This document shows, in pieces, positions 1 to 10,800 of a stretch of 14,573 nucleotides of DNA. This stretch comes from Gammaproteobacteria bacterium. GTDB taxonomy: Bacteria > Pseudomonadota > Gammaproteobacteria > Arenicellales > Arenicellaceae. Both the position numbers and the translations under genes were made by a program. The first letter of the stretch is position 1. Every line of letters starts with the position of its first letter. Under the pieces are notes generated by a model. The model ran no database searches and was not told the DNA's origin. It was given only the letters and a program-made list of their open reading frames with translations. The stretch is taken from positions 1-14,573 of the forward strand of contig JAUHZM010000046.1 of the NCBI GenBank assembly GCA_030426005.1, in the 5' to 3' direction.

Positions 1-3000
1 ATCAAAATATAGATCGTCAGAGTGAAGTGCCGCTGGCGTCGAACTGAATTGCTGCAGCGCCCTATTTTCAATCGCACCAGTTAACTGCGAGATGGCGCCA
101 ATACGGCTCTCCGGCTGTTCGGCTATACGGGTCAAAAGGCGCATAAAGTCAGCCGCCATTCGCTGTACGAGCTCGGGTTCAAAAATGTCGGTATTAAACT
201 GGAAGTTGAAAAAGTAGCCCTGTTCGACCGCCGTGGCGTCAACGGTAAGCTCAAACTTGGAGACAGACTCAGCATGAAACTCTGGTGTCAACGTCAGGCC
301 TTCGAGCGTCACCGGTTCACCGATGACTTCATCCAGCGTGAACAGAATTTGGAACAATGGCGAGGTTTGTACCGAACGAAGAGGGTTTATGCGCTCAACA
401 AGCATTTCGAAAGGCACTTCTTGATTAGCTTGCGCCGCCAGATTAACCTCACGCACATGTGCTAGGAGCTGCACAAACGTCATTGCTCGCTCGGGACGGG
501 TTCTCAACACGAGGGTATTCACGAAAAATCCGATTAGGTTCTCCAGCGATGAGTGCGTACGATTCGCAACCGGCGTGCCGACCACGATATCCTCTGAGTG
601 ACCATAGCGACTCAATAACAACGTAAAGCCCGCATGCAGCACCATAAAAAACGTGCTCGAATGGTGACGCGCCAATTGCTTTAATTTGTCCACCACCGAC
701 TGGTCTAGCAAACTACTTACGCCGGCTCCGCTGTAACTCCGCTTAGTCGGTCTCGGCCCTCGCATTGGTAAGGTATGCGAAGCGGGTAACTCAGCCAATT
801 GATGCTCCCAATAAGCTAACTGCTGCTCAAACGCGTCGCTCTGTCTCCGGGCCTTTTGCCAAACCGCAAAATCTGCGTATTGCAAGGGTAATGGTGGTAG
901 AGAGTGCGCTCGGCCGGCAACACGCGCGTTATAGTGATCACGAAACTCGGACACTAACAACCGCATCGACCAGCCATCCGACGCAATATGGTGCATATTG
1001 AAAAGCAGCTTACCCTGTTCACTTGCGGTGCGAATAAACAGCGCGCGGACCGGAAGATCAGTAGCCAAGTTAAAAGGCGCTGTCGCATCTTGAGCGATCA
1101 ACGCTTGTATCGCCTGTTCGCGAGCCACAGACTCTAGTGCACTGACATCCTCAACCTTTAATGTAAACTCGACCAGCGGGCGAATACATTGCATAGCGTC
1201 ACCATCGTTCTGGGTATACGCGGTGCGCAAAATAGCATGACGCTGAACGATGTGCTGCAATGCCCATTCAGCGGCAGACGGATCAAACTTGCCCTTGAGG
1301 TCAAGCACGCTCGGCATATTGTAGTGCGCGCTCCCCTGCTCCATCTGATCGATGAACCAGATCAACTGCTGACCGAAGGACAGCGGGAGGTTTTGATTTT
1401 CCCCAGTCACGGCGCGCGGAGCATCACCTAGCTGCACCCGATCAGCTGAGCGTCCCACTGCCACAAATCCAGACAGCACAGGGTGATCAAATAAATCACG
1501 AATCGAAACCTGCACACCATAATGCTCACTGGTCGCGGAAATCAAGCGAATCGCTAGCAAGGAGTGACCACCTAAAGCGAAGAAGTCACTATTACGCCCA
1601 ATCAAATCCGGCGGGATATTCAGCAGCTCCGCCCAGAGAGCTTGCATCCGAGCCTCGTCCTCATCGACTGGTGGTTCCAAGCTTTGCGCAGCGTCAAAAC
1701 TCACCTCTGGTAAATTTTGTACGTCGATCTTGCCGTTCGAGGTTAGTGGCCATTCTGAAACTGGAATCCAGGCTTCTGGAATCATGTAACTCGGCAATGA
1801 ACCTGACATCGCTGCACGCCAATCAGCGGCATCTTGTGTCGCCTGCGACATATCAGCAGAACGCTTAAAATAAGCGACCAGCCGCGGCTCTTGATTGGGG
1901 TCTTGCCTTACTGCGCGCACAACAACCGAATCTAACGCTAAGACTGACGCCACAGCTTGCTCAATTTCACCCAGCTCTATCCGATAGCCACGAATTTTGA
2001 GTTGATGGTCTATGCGACCAAGGAATAACAGTTCACCAGCATCGAGTTGTTTGACCCAGTCGCCAGTGCGATACATTCGACAACCGTCCAAGGTCGGGAA
2101 TGCGGTTTCAGTGAGCGCCGCGTTATGCCAATAACCTTGCGCAACGCCTGGTCCGCCAATCAGCAATTCACCCGGTACGCCAGGTGGCACATCGCGACCA
2201 TAGCGATCTAGCAAACGATAGTTGCCCTCGCCCAAAGGCCAACCGATAGGTAATCGGCCTTCATCGTCAAAATCCAGTGTTTGTGTACAGAAACCAATGG
2301 TGGTTTCGGTCGGGCCGTAGTGATTAATAAAGCGGCAAGTTTTTCTCACTGCCAACCGTTGTAATCGGCGGCGCAACTCCGCTGGAATGGATTCACCTCC
2401 GAAAACGACCCACCGCACTTGAGATTGCACGCGGCTAACGCCCTCGTCATCACCAGTCAATGCACTGAAATGACTCGGCGTTAGCTTCATGAACTCGACC
2501 TGATTCGCCTCAATGAAGCTCAAGAATTTATCGCGATTAAGCGAGGTGTCAGCACTGACTATCCGCAAGGTTCCACCCGTTGCCAAAGCTAAAAAGATTG
2601 CGGTGTTGCCAAGATCGGTGGCAATGGAACTCAACACCGCATAGTTTAAGCCTTCCGGGACCTCATGGTGCGTTGATAAACCGTGTACATAATGTGCAAC
2701 ATTGGCCTGCGTGATCGCGACGCCCTTGGGTGTGCCGGTCGATCCAGAAGTATAAATCACGTAACACAGCGTTGTACTTGGGTCATACTCAACGTTCAAG
2801 TCTCCCGCGCTGACGGAGCTAATGACACGCACCGAATCGAGTGCATCCAAGCTGACGCAGGTTATCAGATCCGCGAGGTGTTTGGCGCTCTGTGTGCCAC
2901 ACAAGGCGAAGCGAACTTGGGTGTCAGAAAAAATATGCCGTAAACGTGCCACCGGCGCATCCGGCTGGAACGGGACATAGCCTGCACCCAACTTCATGAG

Positions 3001-4806
3001 CGCAAGCATAGCCAAAAAGGTATCTGTACTTCGCTCACACGCTAATCCAACTAGATCGCCTGGCTTTACCCCTTTCACGATTAAAAATCGCGCGATCTGG
3101 TTCGCCTTCTCATTCGCTTGTTGATACGTCATGGCAGACATCGCGTCGACAATCGCTAGACGCTGTGGGGCGTTTTCTGCGACCTGCTCGAACTTTGAAA
3201 CTAAGCTCGGATAGTCTCTCCCCGGCTTTGGCACTGCATGGCGTTGTACCCTGGCGAGCGTGCTAGACATAGGCACGTCGCGCACCAGCACGTCGTGATT
3301 GCTCGTTGTCAACGCCTGAATCACGAAGACGAACGCATCCAGCATCCGACTTATAGTCGTCTCATTGAAAAGTGCCGCGTCATAATTCAATGCAATGTGC
3401 GTTGCTTGATTCTGCTCAACGGCGCTGATAGTCAGATCATACTTTGCTGATGTATCTGGCTGCGTGACCGGAATGAGTGCATGCCCATTGAGCAGCAGGT
3501 CAACCTGATCGTTGGTATCCATTGTAAAGAGGATCTGAAACAGTGGAGAGACACCATTGATTCGGTCTGGGTTTATCTCTTCGACAAGACAGCTGAATGG
3601 AATCGACTGATGCTGCTGAGCAGCCACGTTGACGGCGCGGATACGATCTAAAAATGCTTCGATGGTTTGAGTTTCATCGCACTCAGCACGCAGGACGAGC
3701 GTATTAACAAAAAAACCGATCAATGGTTCGACTTGCGGATTAACGCGATTGCTGACCGGCGTGCCAACAACGACATCGTCCGCATTCGAGAACCGGGATA
3801 GAACCAAGGTCAATGCGGCATGGAGTAGCATAAAACTGGTGATCCCATGCTCAGCGGCGCAGGCTTTTAATTTTGCAGTTTGTGCCGCATCCAGAGACTT
3901 ACTCAGGGTATGACCCGTACGCTCGGCGTGTGGCTGCCGTTCAAAATCAAGCGGTAGAGAATGGCACAATGGCAAGCCGTCCAGTTGTTGACGCCAGTAA
4001 TCACGTTGCGCTTCACACTCTTCGCTTGCCAACCACTGTCGCTGCCAAACCGAATAGTCCAAATAGTGTATGTCTAAGGTGGGGAGAGACGCCACACGGT
4101 TGGCAGACAACGCGTCGTAAAACGCAATAAATTCACGGATTAGAATCGCTTCAGACCACCCATCAGACACAATGTGCGGCATACAGATGGACAAAAGCCG
4201 TTTTGCTGGCGCGTCAATAAACCGAACACTTAACATGCATGGCTGAGCAAAATCGAATTCGTGATGGCCGTGTGCTACCAAAAGCCGATGTACCGCCTCT
4301 TCTGTATTGATTACGCCTGTGTCGTCTAATCGATCCTTACATTCAAGACGTTCTATCGCAAACTCCCACGTCTCTTCTACCGTTTGCAGTACCTCCGTAC
4401 CACGGTAAATAACGCGTGTTCGTAGCACCTCATGGCGCTGTATGATCGCCTTGAACGCGGCTTCGGCAATCTCGACGTCAAAGTTTTCGGGTACCTCAAA
4501 CGCTCCGAATATGTTGTAGTGATGACTCTCTCCAGCGAGTTGATCGGTTAACCACATTCGCTCTTGTGCAAAGGACGCAGGATAATATTGGCCTGCCGTG
4601 CGCATGACGCGGTCGATCTGTTGGTTTGCCTCGGTAGATGATCCGCGATTTTGTAAATAGCGAAGCAATTCCGTTTTGTGTGCGGCGATACGCGCTTTGA
4701 TATCCGCCGAGATGGCGCCATTCGCGGCGCGGGCTTTTAATTTACCGGATTCGCAATACAGCTCAATACCGGCATCGGCTACGTCTTTGAGTATCTGGTG
4801 AATCAA
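1..4806 (-). CDS. Non-ribosomal peptide synthetase, TubC dock-C-A(Asp)-T-C-..., cut by left edge
   Basis: This is the second synthetase of the assembly line. It takes the peptide from the preceding NRPS and adds the next residue. The frame is open for 1602 codons to the left edge, so the C-terminus is missing. Visible order: TubC-like docking domain (about 1-54), condensation domain (about 72-500, motif P210-H211-I-V-S-D215-G216), adenylation domain (about 530-1033, TSGSTGTPKG from T686, terminal NGKID with K1026), carrier domain (about 1042-1112, GGHSL with S1082 as phosphopantetheine site), and a second condensation domain (about 1137-1570, H1272-H1273-xxx-D1277-G1278). Aligned by eye to GrsA, the specificity residues read D731-L-T-K774-V-G-H-I-G-K, which I recall as the aspartate code. 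I chose the TTG start at 4806 because it opens the docking domain, overlaps the previous stop as TTGA, and follows GGAGGT by 6 nt. No epimerase domain is seen. The residue added after Asp is unknown. Confidence 0.96.
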   Translation of the reverse strand, partial: MIHQILKDVADAGIELYCESGKLKARAANGAISADIKARIAAHKTELLRYLQNRGSSTEANQQIDRVMRTAGQYYPASFAQERMWLTDQLAGESHHYNIFGAFEVPENFDVEIAEAAFKAIIQRHEVLRTRVIYRGTEVLQTVEETWEFAIERLECKDRLDDTGVINTEEAVHRLLVAHGHHEFDFAQPCMLSVRFIDAPAKRLLSICMPHIVSDGWSEAILIREFIAFYDALSANRVASLPTLDIHYLDYSVWQRQWLASEECEAQRDYWRQQLDGLPLCHSLPLDFERQPHAERTGHTLSKSLDAAQTAKLKACAAEHGITSFMLLHAALTLVLSRFSNADDVVVGTPVSNRVNPQVEPLIGFFVNTLVLRAECDETQTIEAFLDRIRAVNVAAQQHQSIPFSCLVEEINPDRINGVSPLFQILFTMDTNDQVDLLLNGHALIPVTQPDTSAKYDLTISAVEQNQATHIALNYDAALFNETTISRMLDAFVFVIQALTTSNHDVLVRDVPMSSTLARVQRHAVPKPGRDYPSLVSKFEQVAENAPQRLAIVDAMSAMTYQQANEKANQIARFLIVKGVKPGDLVGLACERSTDTFLAMLALMKLGAGYVPFQPDAPVARLRHIFSDTQVRFALCGTQSAKHLADLITCVSLDALDSVRVISSVSAGDLNVEYDPSTTLCYVIYTSGSTGTPKGVAITQANVAHYVHGLSTHHEVPEGLNYAVLSSIATDLGNTAIFLALATGGTLRIVSADTSLNRDKFLSFIEANQVEFMKLTPSHFSALTGDDEGVSRVQSQVRWVVFGGESIPAELRRRLQRLAVRKTCRFINHYGPTETTIGFCTQTLDFDDEGRLPIGWPLGEGNYRLLDRYGRDVPPGVPGELLIGGPGVAQGYWHNAALTETAFPTLDGCRMYRTGDWVKQLDAGELLFLGRIDHQLKIRGYRIELGEIEQAVASVLALDSVVVRAVRQDPNQEPRLVAYFKRSADMSQATQDAADWRAAMSGSLPSYMIPEAWIPVSEWPLTSNGKIDVQNLPEVSFDAAQSLEPPVDEDEARMQALWAELLNIPPDLIGRNSDFFALGGHSLLAIRLISATSEHYGVQVSIRDLFDHPVLSGFVAVGRSADRVQLGDAPRAVTGENQNLPLSFGQQLIWFIDQMEQGSAHYNMPSVLDLKGKFDPSAAEWALQHIVQRHAILRTAYTQNDGDAMQCIRPLVEFTLKVEDVSALESVAREQAIQALIAQDATAPFNLATDLPVRALFIRTASEQGKLLFNMHHIASDGWSMRLLVSEFRDHYNARVAGRAHSLPPLPLQYADFAVWQKARRQSDAFEQQLAYWEHQLAELPASHTLPMRGPRPTKRSYSGAGVSSLLDQSVVDKLKQLARHHSSTFFMVLHAGFTLLLSRYGHSEDIVVGTPVANRTHSSLENLIGFFVNTLVLRTRPERAMTFVQLLAHVREVNLAAQANQEVPFEMLVERINPLRSVQTSPLFQILFTLDEVIGEPVTLEGLTLTPEFHAESVSKFELTVDATAVEQGYFFNFQFNTDIFEPELVQRMAADFMRLLTRIAEQPESRIGAISQLTGAIENRALQQFSSTPAALHSDDLYFD
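4651..4806 (-). other. TubC-type N-terminal docking domain of the second NRPS
   Basis: Residues 1-52 of the downstream NRPS (initial MIHQILKDVADAGIELYCES, then GKLKARAANG and a helix ending TELLRYLQNR) match the pattern of the TubC_N family. That family has a short helix, a beta hairpin with an I-x-L-x-x-x-x-G-x-L-x-x-x-A-x-x-G motif, and a second helix containing an H/K-rich IAAHKTELLRYL-like end. Such domains bind the acidic C-terminal tail of the upstream synthetase and order the two proteins. The partner here should be the NRPS encoded immediately before it. The domain identification is pattern recognition from memory, not a profile search. Confidence 0.85.
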
Positions 4807-7800
4807 AACTCCACCTCCTCAATTTCGTCCTCAGTCAGCCCTTCCATTGTTGCCATGGCAGCCTTCTGACTTGCGATCAAGTCTATCTGCGACGCCATAG
4901 ATTCGATTGAACGATGATCGAAAATATCACGGATTGGTAACTCGATCGAAAACGCAGCATTAATGGCACTTACCAGCCTCACACCCAGCAAGGAATGGCC
5001 GCCAACGGAAAAGAAATCACTCTCAATGAATAGTGAATCAGCCTCTATGCCGAGCAAATCAGACCAAATCTCGACCAACCTCAGTTCCGTTTTCGTGGTC
5101 GGTGGTTTTCCTGATTGTGCCCCCACTGGCACCTCGCCCTGTAACCGCTTGCGATCAACTTTGCCGTTGGCATTCAATGGCAGCGCATCAATCACGCACA
5201 CTTGGTCTGGCACCATATAACTTGGCAATAGCGTCAGAAGTCGGCGACGCGTTGCTTCTTGCGTTGGTGGCAACTCACTCTGATTTGACACCACAAAACC
5301 AATCAGTTGTTGGTGCTGGTTTTCCGTAGTATGAATAATGACGGCTGCATCGCGCACACCATCGACACGCCTTAATGCGGTGGCAATATCATCCAGCTCA
5401 ATTCGTAATCCACGGAGTTTCACTTGATGATCTTTCCGCCCTAGGTACTCGATCTTGCCATTTTCAGTGCGACGCGCTAAGTCACCGGTCAGATAAAGTC
5501 GATCGTCCATTGGCCCAACGGAGTATGGGTTACGAATAAATACGCGCTCCGTGAGCTCCGAATCATTGATATAACCATCACCAACTACCGGACCGGACAC
5601 CGCAATTTCACCGACCACGCCAATTGGGACCAAGCCTTGATTAGAATCGACGATGTGTACGCGTGCGTTAGGCACGGGCAAACCAATGCTGACGGTGTCG
5701 ACCGGCGATGAAATTCGTTCGGTAGTGACATCGTCTGAGCACTCTGCGGGACCGTAGGCGTTAATCAGCGGTATGCCGGGATACTGATCAAACCAGTCAT
5801 GAACCAGGTCTGAGGTCAACGCCTCACCAGTCGGAAGCACAACTCGTAGTCCAGGCAGTGGTATCGGATTGGTGAGCACCGCCCGCATCATCGATGGTAC
5901 GGGCTCCCAAACACGGACCTCGCGATTATTTAAATGCGCCTGAAGCGCGTCAGGGTCATGCGTGACACAGGTCGGGATAATTTCAGTGCATGCGCCCAAA
6001 GTTAAGGCCGTGAGGAACTGCCAAACCGAGATATCAAAACACTGTGAAGCGGTCTGCGCGATGGTGTCGTGCTCACTCAATCCAAGCGGCTCGACCTTGG
6101 CCAACATGTTGTTAATCATCCCTCGATGATTCACCATCACACCCTTTGGCACCCCGGTTGAGCCTGAGGTAGAAATAACGTAGGCGAGGTCGTGCAACGC
6201 GGGTTGCACTGATAACGCGGTTGTCTCCGTTGGCTCTAAGAGCGCATCCAGTAGCACCACTTTGTCGTTATCACATAAGGCATTGTGAGCCAACAATGCG
6301 ACATCCGTAACGACGATCACATCAGGGCGAGTTTTCATCAACGTCGAATTTGTTCGCGCCGCAGGATGGTTTGGATCCAATGGCAAATAGGCAGCACCAC
6401 TACGTAACACACCAACCATGGTACTCAACAACGCCAAATTCCGTTCTGAATAGACCGCCACAACCTGACCACGGCCAATCGCCAGGTCACCAAGATTCAA
6501 TGCGATGCGCTCACTTTGGTCAGCCAGCGATTGGTACGTAATGGCGTCATCACGGTATCGCGCGGCGATTTTGTTTGCATGGACATCGACCGTGCTAACA
6601 AACAGTTCTGGCCAAGTCTTTGCGATTAACTCTGGTTGTGCCGTGTCATTGAACTCGTTGAGCAACGCCTCGCGTTCCGACTCGTTCAGCATATCAACTT
6701 GACCAATTCTCACATCAGGGTCTTGGCACAACTGGACCAACAAGCGCTCGAAATGCTGAGCTAATCGAGCAATTGTCGACTCCTTGAACAAGTCGGTGGC
6801 GTAATTCCATGTTAACGTTAGGCCGTTATCACTTTCGTGCACGTCCAAGCTCAAATCAAACTGTGAGGCAATTGAATCCGGTTCGATAACGTCTGTCTCA
6901 AGCCCGTCAAGCGCCCAATTGCCGATATCATTGTTTTCCAAGGTGAGCATTATTTGAAACAACGGGTTGTAGGCCGCGGAACGTTTGGGCTGTAACGCAT
7001 CAACTAACAGTTCAAAAGGGAGTTGTTGGTGCGCGTAGGCATCAAGCGCATTTTTCTTGCACTGCGCCAACAATTGCGTGAATGTGGTGCGCTCATCCAG
7101 TTGCGTGCGATACACCAAGGTATTGACAAAAAAGCCGACCAAGGCTTCGATTTCAGCTTGCTCACGGTTTGCAACGGGCGAACCAATAACAATATCGTCG
7201 TCGCCACTATAGCGATGGAGCAATGCACTAAAAACAGCCTTCAACACCATAAACAAGGTCAACTGACGACTCGAGATTAACTGATACATATTGGCTAGTT
7301 TTGGCCGGTCAATCACAGTGACGAGTAACCCACCCGTGTGCGATTGTTGCGCCGGGCGAGCATAATCGAGGGGCAAATTGTGTACCGCTGGTATACCTTG
7401 TAGGTGCGGTCGCCAGTAGTCCATGTGTTGATTCACGGCGTCGTCAACTAAGGTTTGCCGTTGCCAATAGGCGTAATCGTGATACTGCACCGGCAAGTCA
7501 ACCAATACCGGCGCGCGACGCCCGTCGTCGTTGTGGTGCGCGTACAGCTCAGTAAGCTCACGCATCATGATGCCTTGTGACCACCCATCTGATGCGATGT
7601 GATGAACAGTCATGATTAGCACCGACTCAGCACGTTCTGCACCGAGCAATACACATCGCACCATGAGGTCGCGGCTCAAATCAAAGGGCTGCTCAACATA
7701 ACGATTGATTTCAGCGTTGAGCGCCTGAGCGTCTGACAGCGCATCAGTTAAAGGTGTAATCTGCACGATGTCTGCCGGTGGTGCATTGACACGCTGCACT

Positions 7801-10800
7801 TGTGCGTCGCCCACTTCGTGGTACGTGGTTCGCAGTACCGCATGGCGGGTAACCAAGTCAATAAACGCTTGATTCAGCGCAGCCACATTCAGTTCGCCGC
7901 GAACACGAATAGCGACGCTGGCGTTGTATTCGCTACCACCAGGTTCAAATTGGTCGATAAACCAAATTCGCTGTTGCGCATACGAGAGTGGAATCGCAAT
8001 GCCATCCGGCGCTACCTCAATCACTTGTTGCTCGGCTGAGTTACTCGATTCAATATAGTTCGCCAAGGCGTCTAACTCAGGGTACGCGAAGATATGTCGA
8101 ATTTCGATCTCGATTTCCCATTGAGATCGAATTGCCGCGACCAAGCGAACCGCACTCAGCGAATGGCCACCAATGTCAAAGAAATTCGTCTTCGCGCCAA
8201 TACCAGTTACTTCAGTACCGAGAATGTCGGCCCAAACGTCGGCCAAGGCACGCTGCAGTTCGCTCTCCAGAAGTACGCTGCTTGCCTCATTGGCGGTAGG
8301 TTGCTGGTTAATTTGCAGGTCAGCTAGGGCTTTACGATCTATTTTATCCGCCGCGTTACGCGGCATCTCGGCGACACATTGAATCGTGTCAGGTAACATG
8401 TGCTGCGGGAGCTTGCCTGCCAGGTACTCGCGTAGTTCCCTCACGTCGAGTGTCGCGCCAGCCTTTGCAGTGCAATAAGCGCGCAATGTTGCATCAGCCT
8501 CTTCACCCTGCAACAGAACGGCGACGTCGCCAACCGCATGGAATGACGAGAGTACCGTTTCAATCTCACCTAATTCCACACGATAGCCACGCACCTGAAC
8601 CTGGTGATCTGCTCGGCCCAGAAACAACAATTCGCCATCGACATTCCATGCGGCCAAATCACCGGTTCGATACATCACTGAACCGTGTACACCATCAAAG
8701 GCCGAAAACGGGTTGCGAACGAACTTACTGGCCGTCTTTTCCTCATCTCGCCAATAGCCAAGCCCAACACATTCGCCCGACACACATAACTCACCTGGAA
8801 CGCCAATCGGCATCAGTTGGTTATTTGCATCCAACACAAGTAGTGATGTATTAGTAATGGGCCGCCCGATTGGTACCGAACTAGTCTCGTCGGGTAAGGC
8901 TTCGTGCATAATATGGACGGCCACGTCGTCTGAGGTTTCACTCGGTCCGTATGCATTTACCACCGGAATCCTGGGAAACAACTGAAACCAGTCCGATACC
9001 AATGATGCGGAAACTGCATCCCCAGTCGTCATGATCCAGTTTAACGACGCCAATGCTGACACGGATGCCGTATTCTCTGACAAGCGATCGAGCAACAAGC
9101 GAATGACCACCGGAACACATTCAATCAATTCAATCTGCTCTGCCTCAATCACTCGCAACAACGCATCAATGTCGGACAGTGACTCAAAGATTACCGTCTT
9201 GCCACCTGTCAGAATCGGCGCAACAAATTGCCACACGGAGATATCCGAGGATGCTGATGCGCTCTGTAGAAAGGTCAACGGGGATACATGATGACCATCT
9301 ATTAAATTCAACTGATCCAACATGGCATCAATATGGTGCACGGCGCCGTGATGATGCACCATCGCCCCCTTAGGCCTTCCGGTGGATCCGGATGTGTAAA
9401 TCAAATAGGCTGGTGCTGCCGGATCATCGACCTCGGCATGATAGGCAGTTGGAAGCGCCACAGAGGCGTTCATGACGATTTCGTCTAACTCCAAACACGT
9501 AGCATTCGTCAACGATTTAGCGCGTGCCACCGTGAATCGATCCACGAGCAGCAAAGCAGGCTCGGCGTCATCCAACATGAACTGTAACCGTGCCTCGGGA
9601 TTACGTGGATCAAACGGGACGTACACCGCACCGAGACGCCAAATACCGAGCATCGCCGCAAGAAAATACGCACTCCGCTCAGCATAGATACCGACCAAAT
9701 CGCCTGCGCTAACGTCGTTAGTCAGCAGCGCGTCTGCAAAGGCGTTAGCCAAATCGGCCAGCTCGCGATAAGTCAGTCTCGTGTCACCATCACATACTGC
9801 AACCGCTTCCGGCGTGCGCAAGCATTGTTCAGCAAACCGTTCGCCAATTGTTTTTGAATACGGGTATTCTTTAGCTGAACCTGAAAAATCCTGCAAAAGC
9901 CTATTCCGCTCAATGGGCGGCAAACACGAGACGGATTCCAACGAACTTGTTTCTGGCAATTCGGTAAACTGTTGCAGAATCCAGGCCAACCGATCTGCAA
10001 GCAATTGCACTTCCTCGATAGGCATCAGCGCTTGGTGCGCACTCAGGTACAAACCCAGCGGTTGGACGTCGCCAAAGTCAATCATGCGCACATGTAAGGC
10101 AGCTTGCTCAGCACCACTGAATAAGTAGTGCGCAATGAGCTCTTCGCCTTCAAACAGGTAATTGGTGCCACGGAATTCATAGTTGAACACCACATCTGTC
10201 AACATTGCCCGTTCGGGCGACAAAACCGATTCATCTCGGAGTAACTGTGCAAGCGGAAAATCCGTATGGCGATAATTCTGACGTAATTCCAAGCGAACCT
10301 GCTCGACTAGCTCCGCGATGCTCAAGGTCGGCTGTGGGCTGAGTCGACACGGAATATCGCCCGCCATAGTACCCAGCATATTCTTCTGATGGTGGTTTTT
10401 ACGACGATGCACTGGCACCGCGACCAACAACTCGTGTTTACCATAAACATTGGCACAATAGGTCGCCAAGGCGGCCAATCCCAAATGTTGCAAGCTGACG
10501 CCCAAGCGCGTAGCAAGCACACGAAGGCCTTCCTCCACATCGGGCCCTAAATTTAGTCGATAATGATGTGCCACACTCGACCTATGCGTGTACGAGTCAA
10601 AGACCAAGTCGGGCAAATGCGCTAATTTCGCCGCCCAATACTGCCAGTCTTTGCCAAACTTAGGTGACTGCATGTAGTCCGAGTGGCGAGCTACTTCATC
10701 GGCAAACTCCGTGATACTGTCCAAGCTCGCGACATCGCCATTGTGTGCCACGACATTGTACGCAACGCCCAACAGTCGACACACACTAGCAATTGCGTAG

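Noticed and set aside
1..4806. Possible pseudogene or frameshift at the left end
   Set aside because: The reading frame is open and in register with NRPS core motifs for all 1602 codons up to the edge; the missing end is due to the window limit.
8450..8854. 134-codon plus-strand reading frame, the longest on that strand
   Set aside because: It lies entirely antisense to conserved adenylation-domain sequence, has biased His/Arg/Pro composition typical of a shadow frame, and shows no ribosome site or domain. The same applies to the other plus-strand frames opposite the NRPS genes.
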